Below are positions 31,021-43,295 of a DNA stretch of 64,000 bases, piece by piece. The position numbers and the translations under genes were made by a program. The stretch is from assembly GCA_001247695.2 (NCBI GenBank), contig LGRX02003669.1:1-64000 (forward strand), in the 5' to 3' direction. The notes beneath the pieces are model-generated. The model did not search any database. It worked only from the letters and a program-made list of their open reading frames with translations, and was not told the origin of the DNA. This stretch comes from Cymbomonas tetramitiformis. Taxonomy: Eukaryota > Chlorophyta > Pyramimonadophyceae > Pyramimonadales > Pyramimonadaceae. Each line of letters opens with the position of its first letter. Within the stretch, counting starts at the first letter, position 1.

Positions 31021-34000
31021 GCGTAGTGTACATATTGTACACATTGTAAATATCATTTTCTCTTTTGTTTGTTTGCCTTGTCTTCATATTTAAATTGCCT
31101 TGCCAATTTTTAGTGTAACACATGCATTCTGAATTTGCACACTTGCATAATTTGCAAGAAATCATTCATAATAAGTTTCGAAAAAAGCACTAGGTTGGGA
31201 GTATTTGCACAACATTATCTATCACACATATATCATACCCCCAAGCGTGCCTGGAAAAATACTCAAAACGACACAGCTACAAGTGATTGTTTGTTTGTAC
31301 ATGGTAGGAAAAAGTTCTTCACAAATAGCATTCAACCATTAATTTGTTTCAATGTGGTCTATGAATCTTCATCATGTGTACTTTTCATTCCACTCCATAC
31401 CCCAAAGCCTTCCGCACCTCATATGTGCTCAAAACCAAGATTTTTTCGTAAATACTAGCTCTTATGATTTTTTTCTAAAATCCAAAATTGCGACGTTCAT
31501 TAATAAAGTCGTGGTGCGGTTTGGAGACCTTCAAAACATGGGTATTACATACCCCACAACCACCCGCTAAGCGAACACAGCCCAAAAACAGCGATTTCCA
31601 GCCCGTTCAGATGAAAAAAATCTCCAAAAATCTCAAAAAAAAAAATATATTTTTACTAATTTATTTGCCTTTTACAAGGTCTAGTGACTTTATAAACCTT
31701 AAAAAATGGTCATTATCACCCATTATGCATTTTCCGACGCGGGGGTATGCGACGGCTCAGTAATCACTCACTTTTAAGAAAACCCGACGTTAAGAAAGCA
31801 GCCAGCGTTTGGGGGTACCCAACTCGATGAGTACGGTGGCTTTTCTCTCGACAGTGTTAAGAAATAAGAGAATACAGTGTTAAGCTAAGAAAATGTGGGT
31901 GCTGGCGGGGAGGGGGGGGGTACCCAACTCGATGAGTACGGCTGGCTGGCCCAAAATCCATGTTTTCTTAAATATGGGCGATTACTGTATGCAGTATGCC
32001 CATATATACGATGAACGGATAGGGTTAAGGAACCTGGAAAAGCTATTCGGGCCGTTCCGGCATGGTATACGTCTACGATTGTCAAAATTCTCCTTAGGCT
32101 GGATTAATCCAACTTACCCGTAAAGAGCCACCTGGGGTTTTCCTCGAAGGGCCTTTAAAAACTTGGAAATCTTTGTCGTCAAGTTCTCGAGTTGTTCCGT
32201 TTCTGCAATGTTCGCGTTATCAAAATGTTCATCCGAGTCGTCATCTTGACTCTCAAAACAAGGTTTCAAGTATAATATGGGTATGCGAAAAACTAAAATT
32301 CCTTAGGAAATTCTAGAAAGATTGGCACCCCATTAAATACATCCCCAAATTGCACATCGACAAATCGGCGATTCGCCCAATAGTGACAGAGCTCCCGAAA
32401 TACGGGAGTAGTAAAGCTAACCACTAGACTGCGCTAGACGGTATAGACGGTACCATATCGTTTATATTACCTAGGGCCCGGGGTTCCACTCCGGGCATGC
32501 GCTATGCATTGAGTATACCACAGTCTAGTGGTTAGTTTCGCTGCTCCCGCATTTCGGAAGCTCTGTCATAAACTTCTTCCCTCGGAGATTCGAACTGGAA
32601 GTGAAATCGAGGTTTCTTTTCGCAGCGATGACGCTTGAGCTTCCGAGGATTGATAGCAGGGGGGGGGGCGGGTTGTAAATTACCCCCCTCTAGGAGTTAT
32701 TTTTTGTCCTTGGGGTTAGCCCCCCTAGAACTTGCACTCGCGCACATACGGTGGGCGGGCGGGAGTGCCCCAAGATAGCCGATACCACCATCACGCGTGC
32801 GGGACGGGCGGGAGTGCCCCACGCGGACACCACCATCACCATCGCGGGGCGAACGGGAGTGCCCCACGGTACCACCACAACGCGCGTGGGGCGAGTGGGA
32901 GTGCCCCACGATAGCACCATAACGCGCGCGGATCACGGGCGGCGCGGACTAGTCACGCAAGGATGGTGGGGGTGGGAGTGCCCCGCGCTATCGCCTCACA
33001 TGTGATATTATTATGCGCCGCAGGCGCGAATTTTCGAACATTCCTGACTTTTTCGTTGAACACGACTAGAGTTATTCCGAGGCAAGGGTGTGTGCTCAGA
33101 CCCCCAAGGAGCTTCCGAGGATTGATAGGGGGGGAGGGGCAGGGTTCAGGAATACCCCCCTAGAACTTGCACTCGCGCACACTGGAGTGCCCCACGGAAC
33201 CACCATAACGCGCACATGGCACCCACGGGGGGGTCGAAATGTAGCGTTAAGGGGTTTGGGTATTGCCCGGCGAGTTCTCCAATGTATGCTATCGATGTTA
33301 ATATCTATAGTACCTATTTTGGTGTTGCTGAAAACGGTGTTTCACTCCGTTTTAGCTGATACGATTGTATTTGGTGTGCACCATATGTAGAAGTCAAGGG
33401 GGTATAGGTCGTATAGCATAGGGTTTGTGCGCGCTGACACCTCATACACGCTGGGGGTGAACTAATGGGTAATATTTGAGTTCTAACTTTATTAGATATG
33501 TATACAAAGAAGCTTTAGGAACTACAGAAAACCGGGGAGTGCTGAAATCTCATTTCGCATCATAGGATGTGTGGTTTGTTATTACGCGAGAATATTACTG
33601 TTATCAATAACAACACCAAAAAAGCAACCTTTTCAAGGCTAGTTTTTCCCACAAGAGTGCATATAATACAAAATATACCTATGTTTTCTCTGCCCTTAAA
33701 CAGGAGGCACCGGCTACAGCTGGCGAGCGACGCTCCCAACCCTTTACAGGCCGGTGAACAGCATCCGATGCAGTCTTATTATATGCAGACCCCTACTGTG
33801 CACGTGAAAGCGCCTCCCTCAAACACGAAGGGAGCGCCATACCGAATATATCGGTTATGCACGACAATGTTGTTTATCTAAAAAGTGCTTTATGAAGTCA
33901 GCTACTCTACGGTTGCCAACGGAACCGACGGGAATGTCCTGGTTGCGATGTAACCGTCGGTTCCGTTGGCAACCCTCCCCTCCCCCCCCCCGGAACTGTT

Positions 34001-37000
34001 GGGATTCTAACCCAAGCTGAGTGCACTTAACGCACTCAGGCTACAGTCCCATCAGTACTTTTACTATTCCGTACTTCTTTCCAGCGCACCGTACCGTGAC
34101 TGCGTGCTGCATCCGCAACATGCAGTCAGGGTTCTAACCGGCTTTCAAATCGAACCGGCAGCCAACAGGGTGGCGTATCCCCTCACATACACGTAATTCT
34201 AAACCGGTGTCACTTACCTCTAGACAACTGGCACGTATCCCTTGCCTGTGTCCCTTGGAATCTGTTCTGTCCCACCCGCCCCCGCCCCCGGAACTGTTGG
34301 GAGTTGAACCCAAGCCGAGTAGGGTAAGCCTCCGTACTCAGACAGCAGCCCCAAAATATATTTTCTAGCACTTCAACAAATTCAGCACAAGCAACTGAGT
34401 GCTTGCCTGAAGAGGGCCAAGCTAAGTCAAAGAAAATAGACTCGCCGGCTGGAGCGAGCCGGCTGCACGCTGAGAGTGGATTTCTCAGCACAGGAAATTT
34501 TGTTTCAGACCGCGAGAAAAAAACAAGGTAACGAGGATCGCTGAGAAGCAAAAATAGAGTTGGACACTAGCTCAATATGGCCCGCGGAAAAAAATATTGT
34601 TTCAAAGCAGCTTCTTGGAGTTTTTTAATCTCTGCAGGCCAGTCTGCAAACAAGAAACCACACGAAAGTTAGAAGGGGGAGCAGGGGTGATTAAACCCGA
34701 GGACGTCGAAGTCCGCCAGAGAAATATTCTCAGGACGCGCTGCTCCCTTTAAGAGAAAACGTACAGCCCTTCCTGCTGGGTCAAACAAGCTTGTGACCGA
34801 GTTTCGTGCAAGGCGATGCAGTACAGGGTGGACCACAATGAATCAACCTTATGAGCAGAAAATCAGTGCTTGCGCAGTGGCTCTCATGTTCCCACCGAAC
34901 GCGGTAAACTTCTATCAACTGAGACTCGAACTCAAAATTCGGCTACATGGAAACTTTTCTAAAAAGCCTCATCTAAAATCTGAAAAAAGAAGATCGTATC
35001 CCTATGTACTAGTAATTTTACTAAATCAATGCGCGTCACCTGTTGCGTTAGCAAAAAGAAGGCGGAGCAAGCGACTACGTAGTCTGTTCGAAGCCAAACG
35101 CGATATATAGTGCAATTCAGTGCACGTGCAGGGTCAAAAATGTTTTCAGAGGGCTTGAAAAAAAAATGTTTTGAAGCACGCCGCCAATTGTGCCACGTAG
35201 GACGAGTGAGCGTCTGCGGAACTCCGTGGGGTCAGTCACCGGTTTTCGCGCGGAACGGAGGACGATTTTAGCACTAACAACTCATTCTTAAATCTCGATT
35301 TTACCGGTAGTCATGGGTGCCATGTGCGCGCGCGGGGCAAGCGGGAGTGCCCCACGATACCACCCGATGACGCGCGCGGGGCGGAAGGGAGTGCCCCACG
35401 ATACGTGCCCCATGATACCACCATCACGCTCGTGGGGGACGGGAGTGCCCTACGATACCCCACCACGCTCGCGGGGCGGGCAGGAGTGCCCCACGATACC
35501 ACCATCGCGCGCGTGGGGCGGGCGGGAGTGCCCCACGATACCACCATCACGGGCGCTGACTAGTCACGCAAGGATGGTGGGGTGGGAGTGCCCCGCGCTA
35601 TCGCCTCACATGTTATATTATTATGCGCCGCAGGCGCGAATTTTCGAACATTCCCGACTTTTTCGTTGAACACTGGAGTTATTCTGAGGCAAGGGGGTGT
35701 GCTCAGACGCCCCCCCCCTAGGACTTGCATTCTGCCAGGTGGGCCCCCCCACCTATAACTTGGATTTGTAGTGGGGTCTCCCCCCACCCCCGCTATCAAT
35801 CCTCGGAAGCTCCTTGCCGGTACGTGCGGGGGTTACGTGCTGAGCTCGGTGGTTACTGCCATGGGGTCCTTATTACAGGACCCTAACCCGACTCGCCTAG
35901 CTAGTCCAAGAAACTGGGTTTCTAAGTTGCAACCCATGGTGCGATACTTGGACCAGAGGCCAAATTTCTCCCAGGGATTTTCGTTCAAAAAGGGAATTCA
36001 AAAAGGGGGGCATTTTAGGATTTTCACAAGGTTCCAGGGGGCTTGCGGCCCAAATTACTTGCCACGACCCATTTTCTCTCCTCCGGCGATCAATGCGGCC
36101 GTTTTTCACCATTTTCTTGGACTAGGCCGACTCGACTTACTCTACTTGATGCGACGAGTTGGGGACGTTGAGAAATTAGGCGTGGGGCAGCAATGGAGGT
36201 GCGGATTTCTTTAGGCCGTTCCTTAAGCATCGTGCTTTTTGTTACACTTTTAGTTTTTCGTAAATACGTATGGGCGATATCAGACTCCAAACACCGCCCA
36301 ATAAAATAAAACGCAATTGCGGGGGCAGCCCTCCCCACCCCCTTCTTATACACGACCCGATATCAAGGTGGGGTATCGCGGGGTTTTTTGAACTTATAAA
36401 AAACAGTAACAATGAATAACACATTTTTGTTATCGAGTGATATGAATAATTTCAATGAACTTATCGAGTGATATGAATAACTTCAATGAACTTATCGAGT
36501 GATATGAATAACTTCAATGAACTTATCGAGCGATAACGATAGTTCTAGCGCACTTGTTGATTGGTGTGAATAACTTCGCAGAGCTCGATTAATCATGCTA
36601 CGTATCGATAACACCTGCGATAACCTTCCTAACCAAAGTTTTCATATCATCCTATCAATCACACGGACTTGCGTCCGTCTCACTGTAGCCTCATGCACAC
36701 CAACGGTGATATTGGCGTTGCTACTCACATCATACGGGTTTTTATGACGAGTGCGCTTCACAAGTCCATTTTCTTGAGCCACAATCATCACGCCTTCGTC
36801 AGCAGTGCGCCTACGCGTCAGCCCTTTCCCACAACCCATGGCGATGTAGAACGTTTCAATGGCGACCCATCTGAAGGAAGAAAGTGGAATTATGACCTAC
36901 TGGTCCACCCACCTTGGAAATGGTGTAGCAAAGTCTATGCAACACTATGCACCGGTATCGATCGACGCTTCCGTCCACAACGCAGGGAGATTCGTATCGC

Positions 37001-37912
37001 CCCAATCAGATGAAATATGCACCCGATATCGAGGTGCAAGTTAAAAGTCTATTGGATGACAAATTTTGCACAATCTCACAGTTTTTAAATAAATCGAAAT
37101 TCGATATTTTGATCACGATATATGTCATTTATCGTGAGTACACTAAATATCGATATTTAGCGTGAGGGTGGACGAACATCAGGGCACATATCCTATGGGG
37201 ATTGGCCGAGGGGAACCCCAAAGTGTAGCCCCGGGCCGAAAGCGGGCTCCGCCCGCCAAATCCACGAGAAGCAAAAGCCGCTCTCCCTCACAATCCTCAC
37301 ACACTCAAGACAGATGATAGACAACCAAAATCGCGACCCATCTCCTAGGCGCTAGGAGTCCAATACTTTGTAGGACCAACCCACCCTATACCTATCGCTC
37401 GCATATCTACCATTCTTTTAATGATTCGTGTTGGGGGACATACAGTACGAGCTATTTATGCAATGGTTCATGTGTCTAAATTTTGGTAAGGTGCATATAT
37501 AGCGGAGATACCATCACCTGCCATCAGGTGGGCAAGTGAATGTATTGTAAATTTGCAGTGAGTACACTTCATATGAATTCAAGTTGTGTCTCGCTCATAC
37601 ATCATTTTTGCAATTGCAGTCAATGTTCTCCATGAGAACACTCATCCAAAGTGGCTTGATTTGAATCAGAACACTCAATGCTCCTTCGGCTAAGGTACTG
37701 CAGTTATGGCCTGTTCACCGAAAATTGAGTGTGTGGGGTGGCCACCGACAAGGTGCAATAGTGCCTGCTCACGATCCGAGCAAGAGAAGTTAAAGCTAAA
37801 GTGCTTTCTAAGTGGCCATGCATCCCACAAAATGTACACTTTATGTTTGGCTGGAAGCTAAGTGCACTCAAAGTTGGTTTGCTTGTCCCCTAAAATTCCT
37901 TCCGAAACCTTG
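31021..37912. other. Non-coding DNA of the right copy
   Basis: Corresponds to 3,398-10,285 and holds no supported gene. Contents in order: AT-rich DNA; MITE-like element (31,756-31,986); ~190-bp inverted-repeat unit (32,385-32,572); minisatellites at about 32,745-32,935 and 35,325-35,550 within inverted GATTGATAGC ends; hairpin with perfect 21-bp stem (33,911-33,974); tRNA-like remnants on the minus strand (about 34,000-34,350); 31-bp tandem repeat (about 36,427-36,535). Confidence 0.6.
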
Positions 37913-40900
37913 TTATTCATCCTCTTCCTCACTTTTCTTCGGGTCTTCCTCCTCTCCCTTTGACTCGTCATCATCCTTAAGCGGAGTCTGATGAGAACCA
38001 CAACACCACCAAAGTAGAACACAAAGCCCACCGCTCGTTAAACCATAGCAGAGCAATGTAAAACTAGCAGGAAGGTTGGGTCCAGGTCTGTCAAAAGCAG
38101 GCAAGCCTCTTATGAGATGCAAGATATCAATACAGAATGGGCTATGCTGAGAAATACAGCAGTCAAAATTCTTTGTCACAGCATTGCAAGATCGGGACTT
38201 TGGCACACATGCAAAATTCATTAAGTGCGCAGGAAAATGCAAAAAGAAGTTTCGGACAGAACTACTTGTTTTGGACAAGTCTTACAAAAGAAAAAGCGAG
38301 TGCTTACATCATTCAGCAAGTTCATTACTTCGCTAAAATAGTCGTCTGGCGGGGCATCTTTCTGCTGCAAGCCCGCCATGATAGCCGCGTGGAACACCTG
38401 CAGTGATCCTTCGACCAGGTCAGGTGGATTGTTGCTATATCTTCTCACCTTCACATCGTGCCTGTGAAAGAAAAGGTGCAAATTCGTGCTGCAAGCGTGT
38501 AGTGAATCGATCAGCACTGAAAAGTGTTCGATGGAGCAGAAAGAAGGAAGGCTAGAGGCTAGAATTGATAAATACGACACACAAGGCGGTATTGGAACAG
38601 GCAGAATAGAATCCAACCTTGACAACATTCGTGCCATCACTGGCCGAGACAAACTGAAAGGGCAGTCTGCGCTTGGAGGCGAAGTTGAATGTCTTCGAAG
38701 TGACCTTGTAGTCAACTGACAGTGGGAACACAAGGACCCGTTAGATTGCTTCTAACGGCACAGTTTGACGGGAAGCTGGGAGGGGCCTGTGTATAACAGG
38801 GAACGACGGGAAAGAGAAGAAGAGATGTGGAAAATCGCATCATAGCATGAAGGCTCAAATCTAAAGTGCATGCTTAAGTACACAGATGATAGCTCGATTT
38901 GGAGCCATGCATTCGATTGACGGCTTGCACGTGGATGCACAATGCTTTTCCCGCCCACACTACAACTGATGTAAGGCAGTGAATACGAGATAGTTCCTCA
39001 GCATGTAGGAGATCGACGTCCTTAATGTTCTTGGCCACAATAACACAAGGGATGCCCTTGCCATACTCACCGTACATCTTATTGGCCACAATAACACAAG
39101 GGATGCCCTTGCCATACTCACCGTACATCTTATTGGCCACAATAACACAAGGGATGCCCTTGCCATACTCACCGTCGATCTTATTGGCCACTACAATACA
39201 AGGGATGCCGTTGCAATACTCACCGTCGATCTTATTGGCCACCACAAAACAAGGGATGCCCTTGCAGTACTCTTGCAGCTCTTTGTACCAAAGCTCCAGA
39301 TTTTTGTATGTCACTTTCCGGGTGACATCAAACACCTGTATTCCGAGAGAGCCCAGTGAGACAAAGTGCTGATAACTATAAGTGAAATAACATAGCCTTC
39401 CGTTCCTTGTGACAAGAGAAACAACTCTAATAAAAAACCGGCACACAGCTGGCACACCTTCCCACCGGTGCAGTGTGCACCATACTGGCGTGTCCTGTGA
39501 CCCCTGCACCTGCCCAAGCGTGCAGCGTGCTCCACACTGACGTGTCCAGTGAAGCTCCACCTGCCTACAGATGCAGCGTGCTCCACGCTGACGTGTCCAG
39601 TGAAGCTCCACCTGCCTACAGATGCAGCGTGCTCCACGCTGACGTGTCCAGTGAAGCTCAACCTGCCTACAGATGCAGCGTGCTCCACGCTGACGTGTCC
39701 AGTGAAGCTCCACCTGCCTCCAGATGCAGCGTGCTCCACGCTGACGTGTCCAGTGAAGCTCCACCTGCCTACAGATGCAGCGTGCTCTACGCTGACGTGT
39801 CCAGTGAACCTGCACCTGCCCACTGCTCCACATTTACGTCTCCTCTGAAGTGGTTTTGTCCACCGATGCAGCGTGCTCCATTCTGACGTAACCTCTGCAG
39901 CTCCACCTGCCTACCGGCACAGAATTCTCCAAATTGACGTCTCCTGTGAACCTGCACCTATCACTAGGCACAGCGTGCTCCGCACCGACGTCTTATCTGA
40001 AGCTCCACCTGCCCACCGGTGCAGCGTGCTCTACGCTAACGTGTCCAGTGAAACTCCACCTCCCCACCGGTGCAGCGTGCTCTACGCTGACGTGTCCAGT
40101 GGAACTCCACCTCCCCACCGGTGCAGCGTGCTCTACGCTGACGTGTCCAGTGAAACTCCACCTGCCTACAGATGCAGCGTGCTCCACGCTGACGCGTCCA
40201 GTGAAACTCCACCTCCCCACAGATGCTGTTTTCCTGAGCGAGCTTACAGGAAAGGCAGTTCGTTCCTTGTAAGGACGTCCTGCCTCCTCCGCGGGGCCGG
40301 GTTAGTGTTCTTAAACCTTCTTGAATGATTTGTTATTTTCCCCTAAAAACGAGCTGGTTTCTAATAGGGAGCTCAGAACTTCGCGCTGAAGATCCCTAAT
40401 GAACTTTGGCTGTCGACAGTGTCATAACAACAGCTTTATACTTCAATGTTAGCTATTAGCCCTTTTGCCGTTAGGCCCCTACCACAGTCCCGTCAAGCTG
40501 CAGGAATTTGCTTGATGCTGAGAAGCCAAGCAGCGTTTGGACGCACCAAAACGCATGCATGCGCGCGGTAGAAGTAAGAGGGGTGCAAGTTGTTGAACCG
40601 TTCTTGACCAGCGGTGTCCCAGATATCTGCGCACAATAGTGGATCGCAGTATTTTGCGAGGAAGTTTCTCAGCGTAGTTGTTCAAGACTAGAGGCCGATG
40701 CAGTCCCGTCAAAATTGCCCAACCTTGGCTTCGTAAACTGCACTGTAGATTACAGCTGGGCGAATGCGAGCTTTTCGCTGCGAGTCAAATATTCGAACTG
40801 TTCTCGGAATAGGAAGCCAACACCCGCAGCTTTGAGGAAGGTTAGCTATGAAACAGTTTCAGCAAGATACTCGCAGCAGCAAAGCCGGTGTGCGAAGGTA

Positions 40901-42154
40901 CGCGGCGCCTACCCACTGGAATTTCCTTGCCTTCAGGGTGCTTGAACATGTAGCGGAATAATGTCAAGGCGAAGGTGGAGAGTTGGTGAGGTTTGCTGCG
41001 CACTCGAACCCTCCGTTTAGTTTGCTATTTCTTCAGAACTCAAAAAATATACCAGTACCAATATCGTGCAAAAATCAAAGTTGCAAGATGCTCTGCGATC
41101 AACATAATCGCGGATCCGTGGAAACCTTTTCAGTGGGGAGGAAGAAAGCGGGCTGAAAACTAAACAGGGACGCGGCGATCGCCTTTAAAAACTTCAACCG
41201 TGATTTTGGGTCGGGGAACATACTAGCCGTCCATAAGAAAGCGCTCCACTAGTCTGGCGATCCAAAACAGAGCACCACACCCAGCCACGATGTGGTCATC
41301 ACTTGTGACAGCATGTTTCGAACGCCAAGACGCGGTCGTGCTCTAGTCCTACACAGAACAGGTACCAGCCATAAGGCGGGAAAAGATTCCGATAGCCGAT
41401 AGCTAAGCATCTCGCGAGGCTTGACACGGCAGTGCTTCGTTTCAAGACAAAACACCGCCCTCAGCCACGGTGCGGTGAACATATGCGACAGCAGTGCTTC
41501 ACGCGAATGACAACGCGGTGCTCCTACACAAGGGTTTGAACAAGGGTCAAGGTGCGCGATCGAGGTGGTACAAAATTTAAAAACGTTTGCGGGGCGTATT
41601 GCAGAACACGATACGTGTGCGCAATCGTACTTCGTCTTTCCCACTGCGGAGTCGCCAAGAAGAATAAGCTTCACAGCGTTGGAGCTGGTCACCTGTTCCC
41701 AAAGTTGTACTCATATTCGAATATGCAACCAGATTTACATTTTCGCAAGAATATTATGCAAAAAAAAAGCTGTAAAGCGTCAGAAGATCAATAATCCACC
41801 AACACGCCAGACACATGCGAGAACAAAAGTTCCAGAGACGCTGGGTCTCAGAACCACCTACCAGCGAGAGTCCACCATCTGCATCATCAGCTTCAGTTCC
41901 CTCCTTTTTCCGAAGTTCCTGAGGATGCGAAGGAGGGTCCCTCAAACCGGGTGTGCTGGCAAACAGAACTGATATTCACAGCTCCAGTTGAGGAGCAACA
42001 GTTGGGAAAACGGGTAGGTCGATCTACAGTGCGCTCCCAAAATAAGATTGCCAACGCCCGTGGCCCTGTAGACTACCTCCAGGAACTTAGTGGTATCTGT
42101 GCCAGCAGCACTTTCGTCGGTCGTCACCCGCCATTCGTGCATATCTTCCGCCAT
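37913..42154 (-). CDS. RABL2: RABL2 small GTPase (ciliary), multi-exon
   Basis: In other ciliates and flagellates RABL2 binds GTP and helps load intraflagellar transport at the cilium base. Exons on the minus strand: 41,631-41,692 (LLGDSAVGKTK, P-loop); 41,224-41,253 (LVERFLMDG); 40,913-40,995 (KPHQLSTFALTLF, GKEIPV); 40,547-40,626 (DIWDTAGQERF switch II, AHACVL); 39,224-39,335 (VFDVTRKVTY, VVANKID); 38,618-38,715 (DYKVTSKTFNFA, VSASDGTNVVK); 38,308-38,397 (VFHAAIMAG); 37,913-37,987 (acidic tail). Junction phases agree and rebuild conserved residues at each splice. Likely N-terminal exons are less certain: MAEDMHEWRV at 42,154 and ELRKKEGTEADD near 41,875-41,925. The exon ending in NKID has its end and donor site repeated five times in the following intron. 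The gene is divergent to CPN10. Confidence 0.88.
39027..39237. repeat. 51-bp repeats of a RABL2 exon end with 5' splice site (right copy)
   Basis: The canonical donor follows NKID at 39,224. Four more units, each with ATCCCTTGT...GTGGCCAATAAG and GGTGAGTAT on the minus strand, lie downstream. Being 51 bp, use of a later donor would add 17 residues per unit in frame. Confidence 0.85.
39520..40225. repeat. 51-bp intron minisatellite of RABL2 (right copy, expanded)
   Basis: Clean units to about 39,810 and then a decayed stretch and further units (CCCACCGGTGCAGCGTGCTC variants) to about 40,225. It lies between the switch II exon and the NKID exon. Confidence 0.9.
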
Positions 42155-43295
42155 ATCGAGGCAGCAATGACGTGTACTGATTATCCAAGTCCCTGCTTCT
42201 ATCCAAAATTATTCAGCGGCAGAATATGGCGCTTAAATTTATGACGACCAACGTGAACAGACGAAATGCGATAGATATATAGGTAGGTATATATGCTTGT
42301 ATAGGAAGTTGTAAGGCTTGAGATCGTCGCAGACGGGAGTTTGAAGCAGTTTTCCTTCTCGCTTCTGTTGATCTGTTCTCACTTTCTGTCTGCTCGATTA
42401 GTTTTTAATTCTTTTTTTCATTTTTAATAATACTTTTACAGTTTTACTTAGACTCAAGACTGTCACAGACTGAGACACTCTCGTCTGACAAGGACGGGCC
42501 TGACGCGACCGTCGCGTCGCGTCGCGTCGCGCTCGCGTGTCACGTATGTGAATGTCGCTGACGTATCATGAATCATCTACTATCTTCACACGATCGACGA
42601 TGACCTTTTTGGTGTGTCACTGTAGAGAGTTTCCAGCAAGTTTTGAACAGTGTTCTGAACACCAAATCCAACAGGGTCATCATCCACGCTGGAATCGTGA
42701 CGGACACGTCAACGTGACGTCACCTCTCGAGTGTTCAGAACAGTGTTCAGAACAGAAATTTCTGATCACCTAACACTGACGAGGTGATCGGAAACTTTCG
42801 TTCTGAACACTGTTCTGAACACTGTTCTGAACACGCTCCGGCGAGGAATTATGACACAGGTTCGCGAATTTTATTATGACACAGTTTTCGATGTACACGC
42901 GAGCGATTTTTGTACAGGCAAGCGATTTCTGTCATTTGTTGTCCATGTCATCCTGTTCGATTTGGTGTTCAGAACACTGTTCAAACTCCTTGCTGGAAAC
43001 TCTCTACTGTTCTGTACTCGTCTACTACTGTGACACTCGACTGTTCAACTGTGAACTGTCCACGTCAAGTCACCGCACCGTCGCGTCGCGCGCGTCGCGT
43101 GACTCACCCGGGTGACACCCGACCGTGACATGACACGATATTGTAGCGGTAGCGGTAGTCAGGCTCAGGCGAGGGCTGGACAAGCGCATGATATCATACA
43201 TAGAAGAAAAGCATAGAAGCAAGAAGGAAACCGAAAGAATCCATCACTGAAAGCTCCCGACAGGTCTAAAATCATCTCGACCAAAATCGAAAACA
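42155..43295. promoter_or_regulatory. Divergent RABL2/CPN10 upstream region with GAACACTGTTC palindromes
   Basis: About 1.1 kb between the two gene starts. Eight or more overlapping GTTCTGAAC / GAACAGTGTTC / GAACACTGTTC palindromes cluster at about 42,640-42,985, flanked by GTCGCG-rich tracts (about 42,507-42,535 and 43,080-43,100). This looks like a shared bidirectional control region. The factor is unknown: the spacing TTC-N-GAA differs from the two-base spacing of classic heat-shock elements. Confidence 0.5.

Larger units (their letters stand above)
27608..39808. repeat. Right copy of the ~12.1-kb duplicated block
   Basis: Matches 1-12,135. Here it is continuous with the upstream exons of the H3-mimic gene on the left and with the whole RABL2 gene on the right, so it looks like the resident arrangement. 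Confidence 0.95.
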
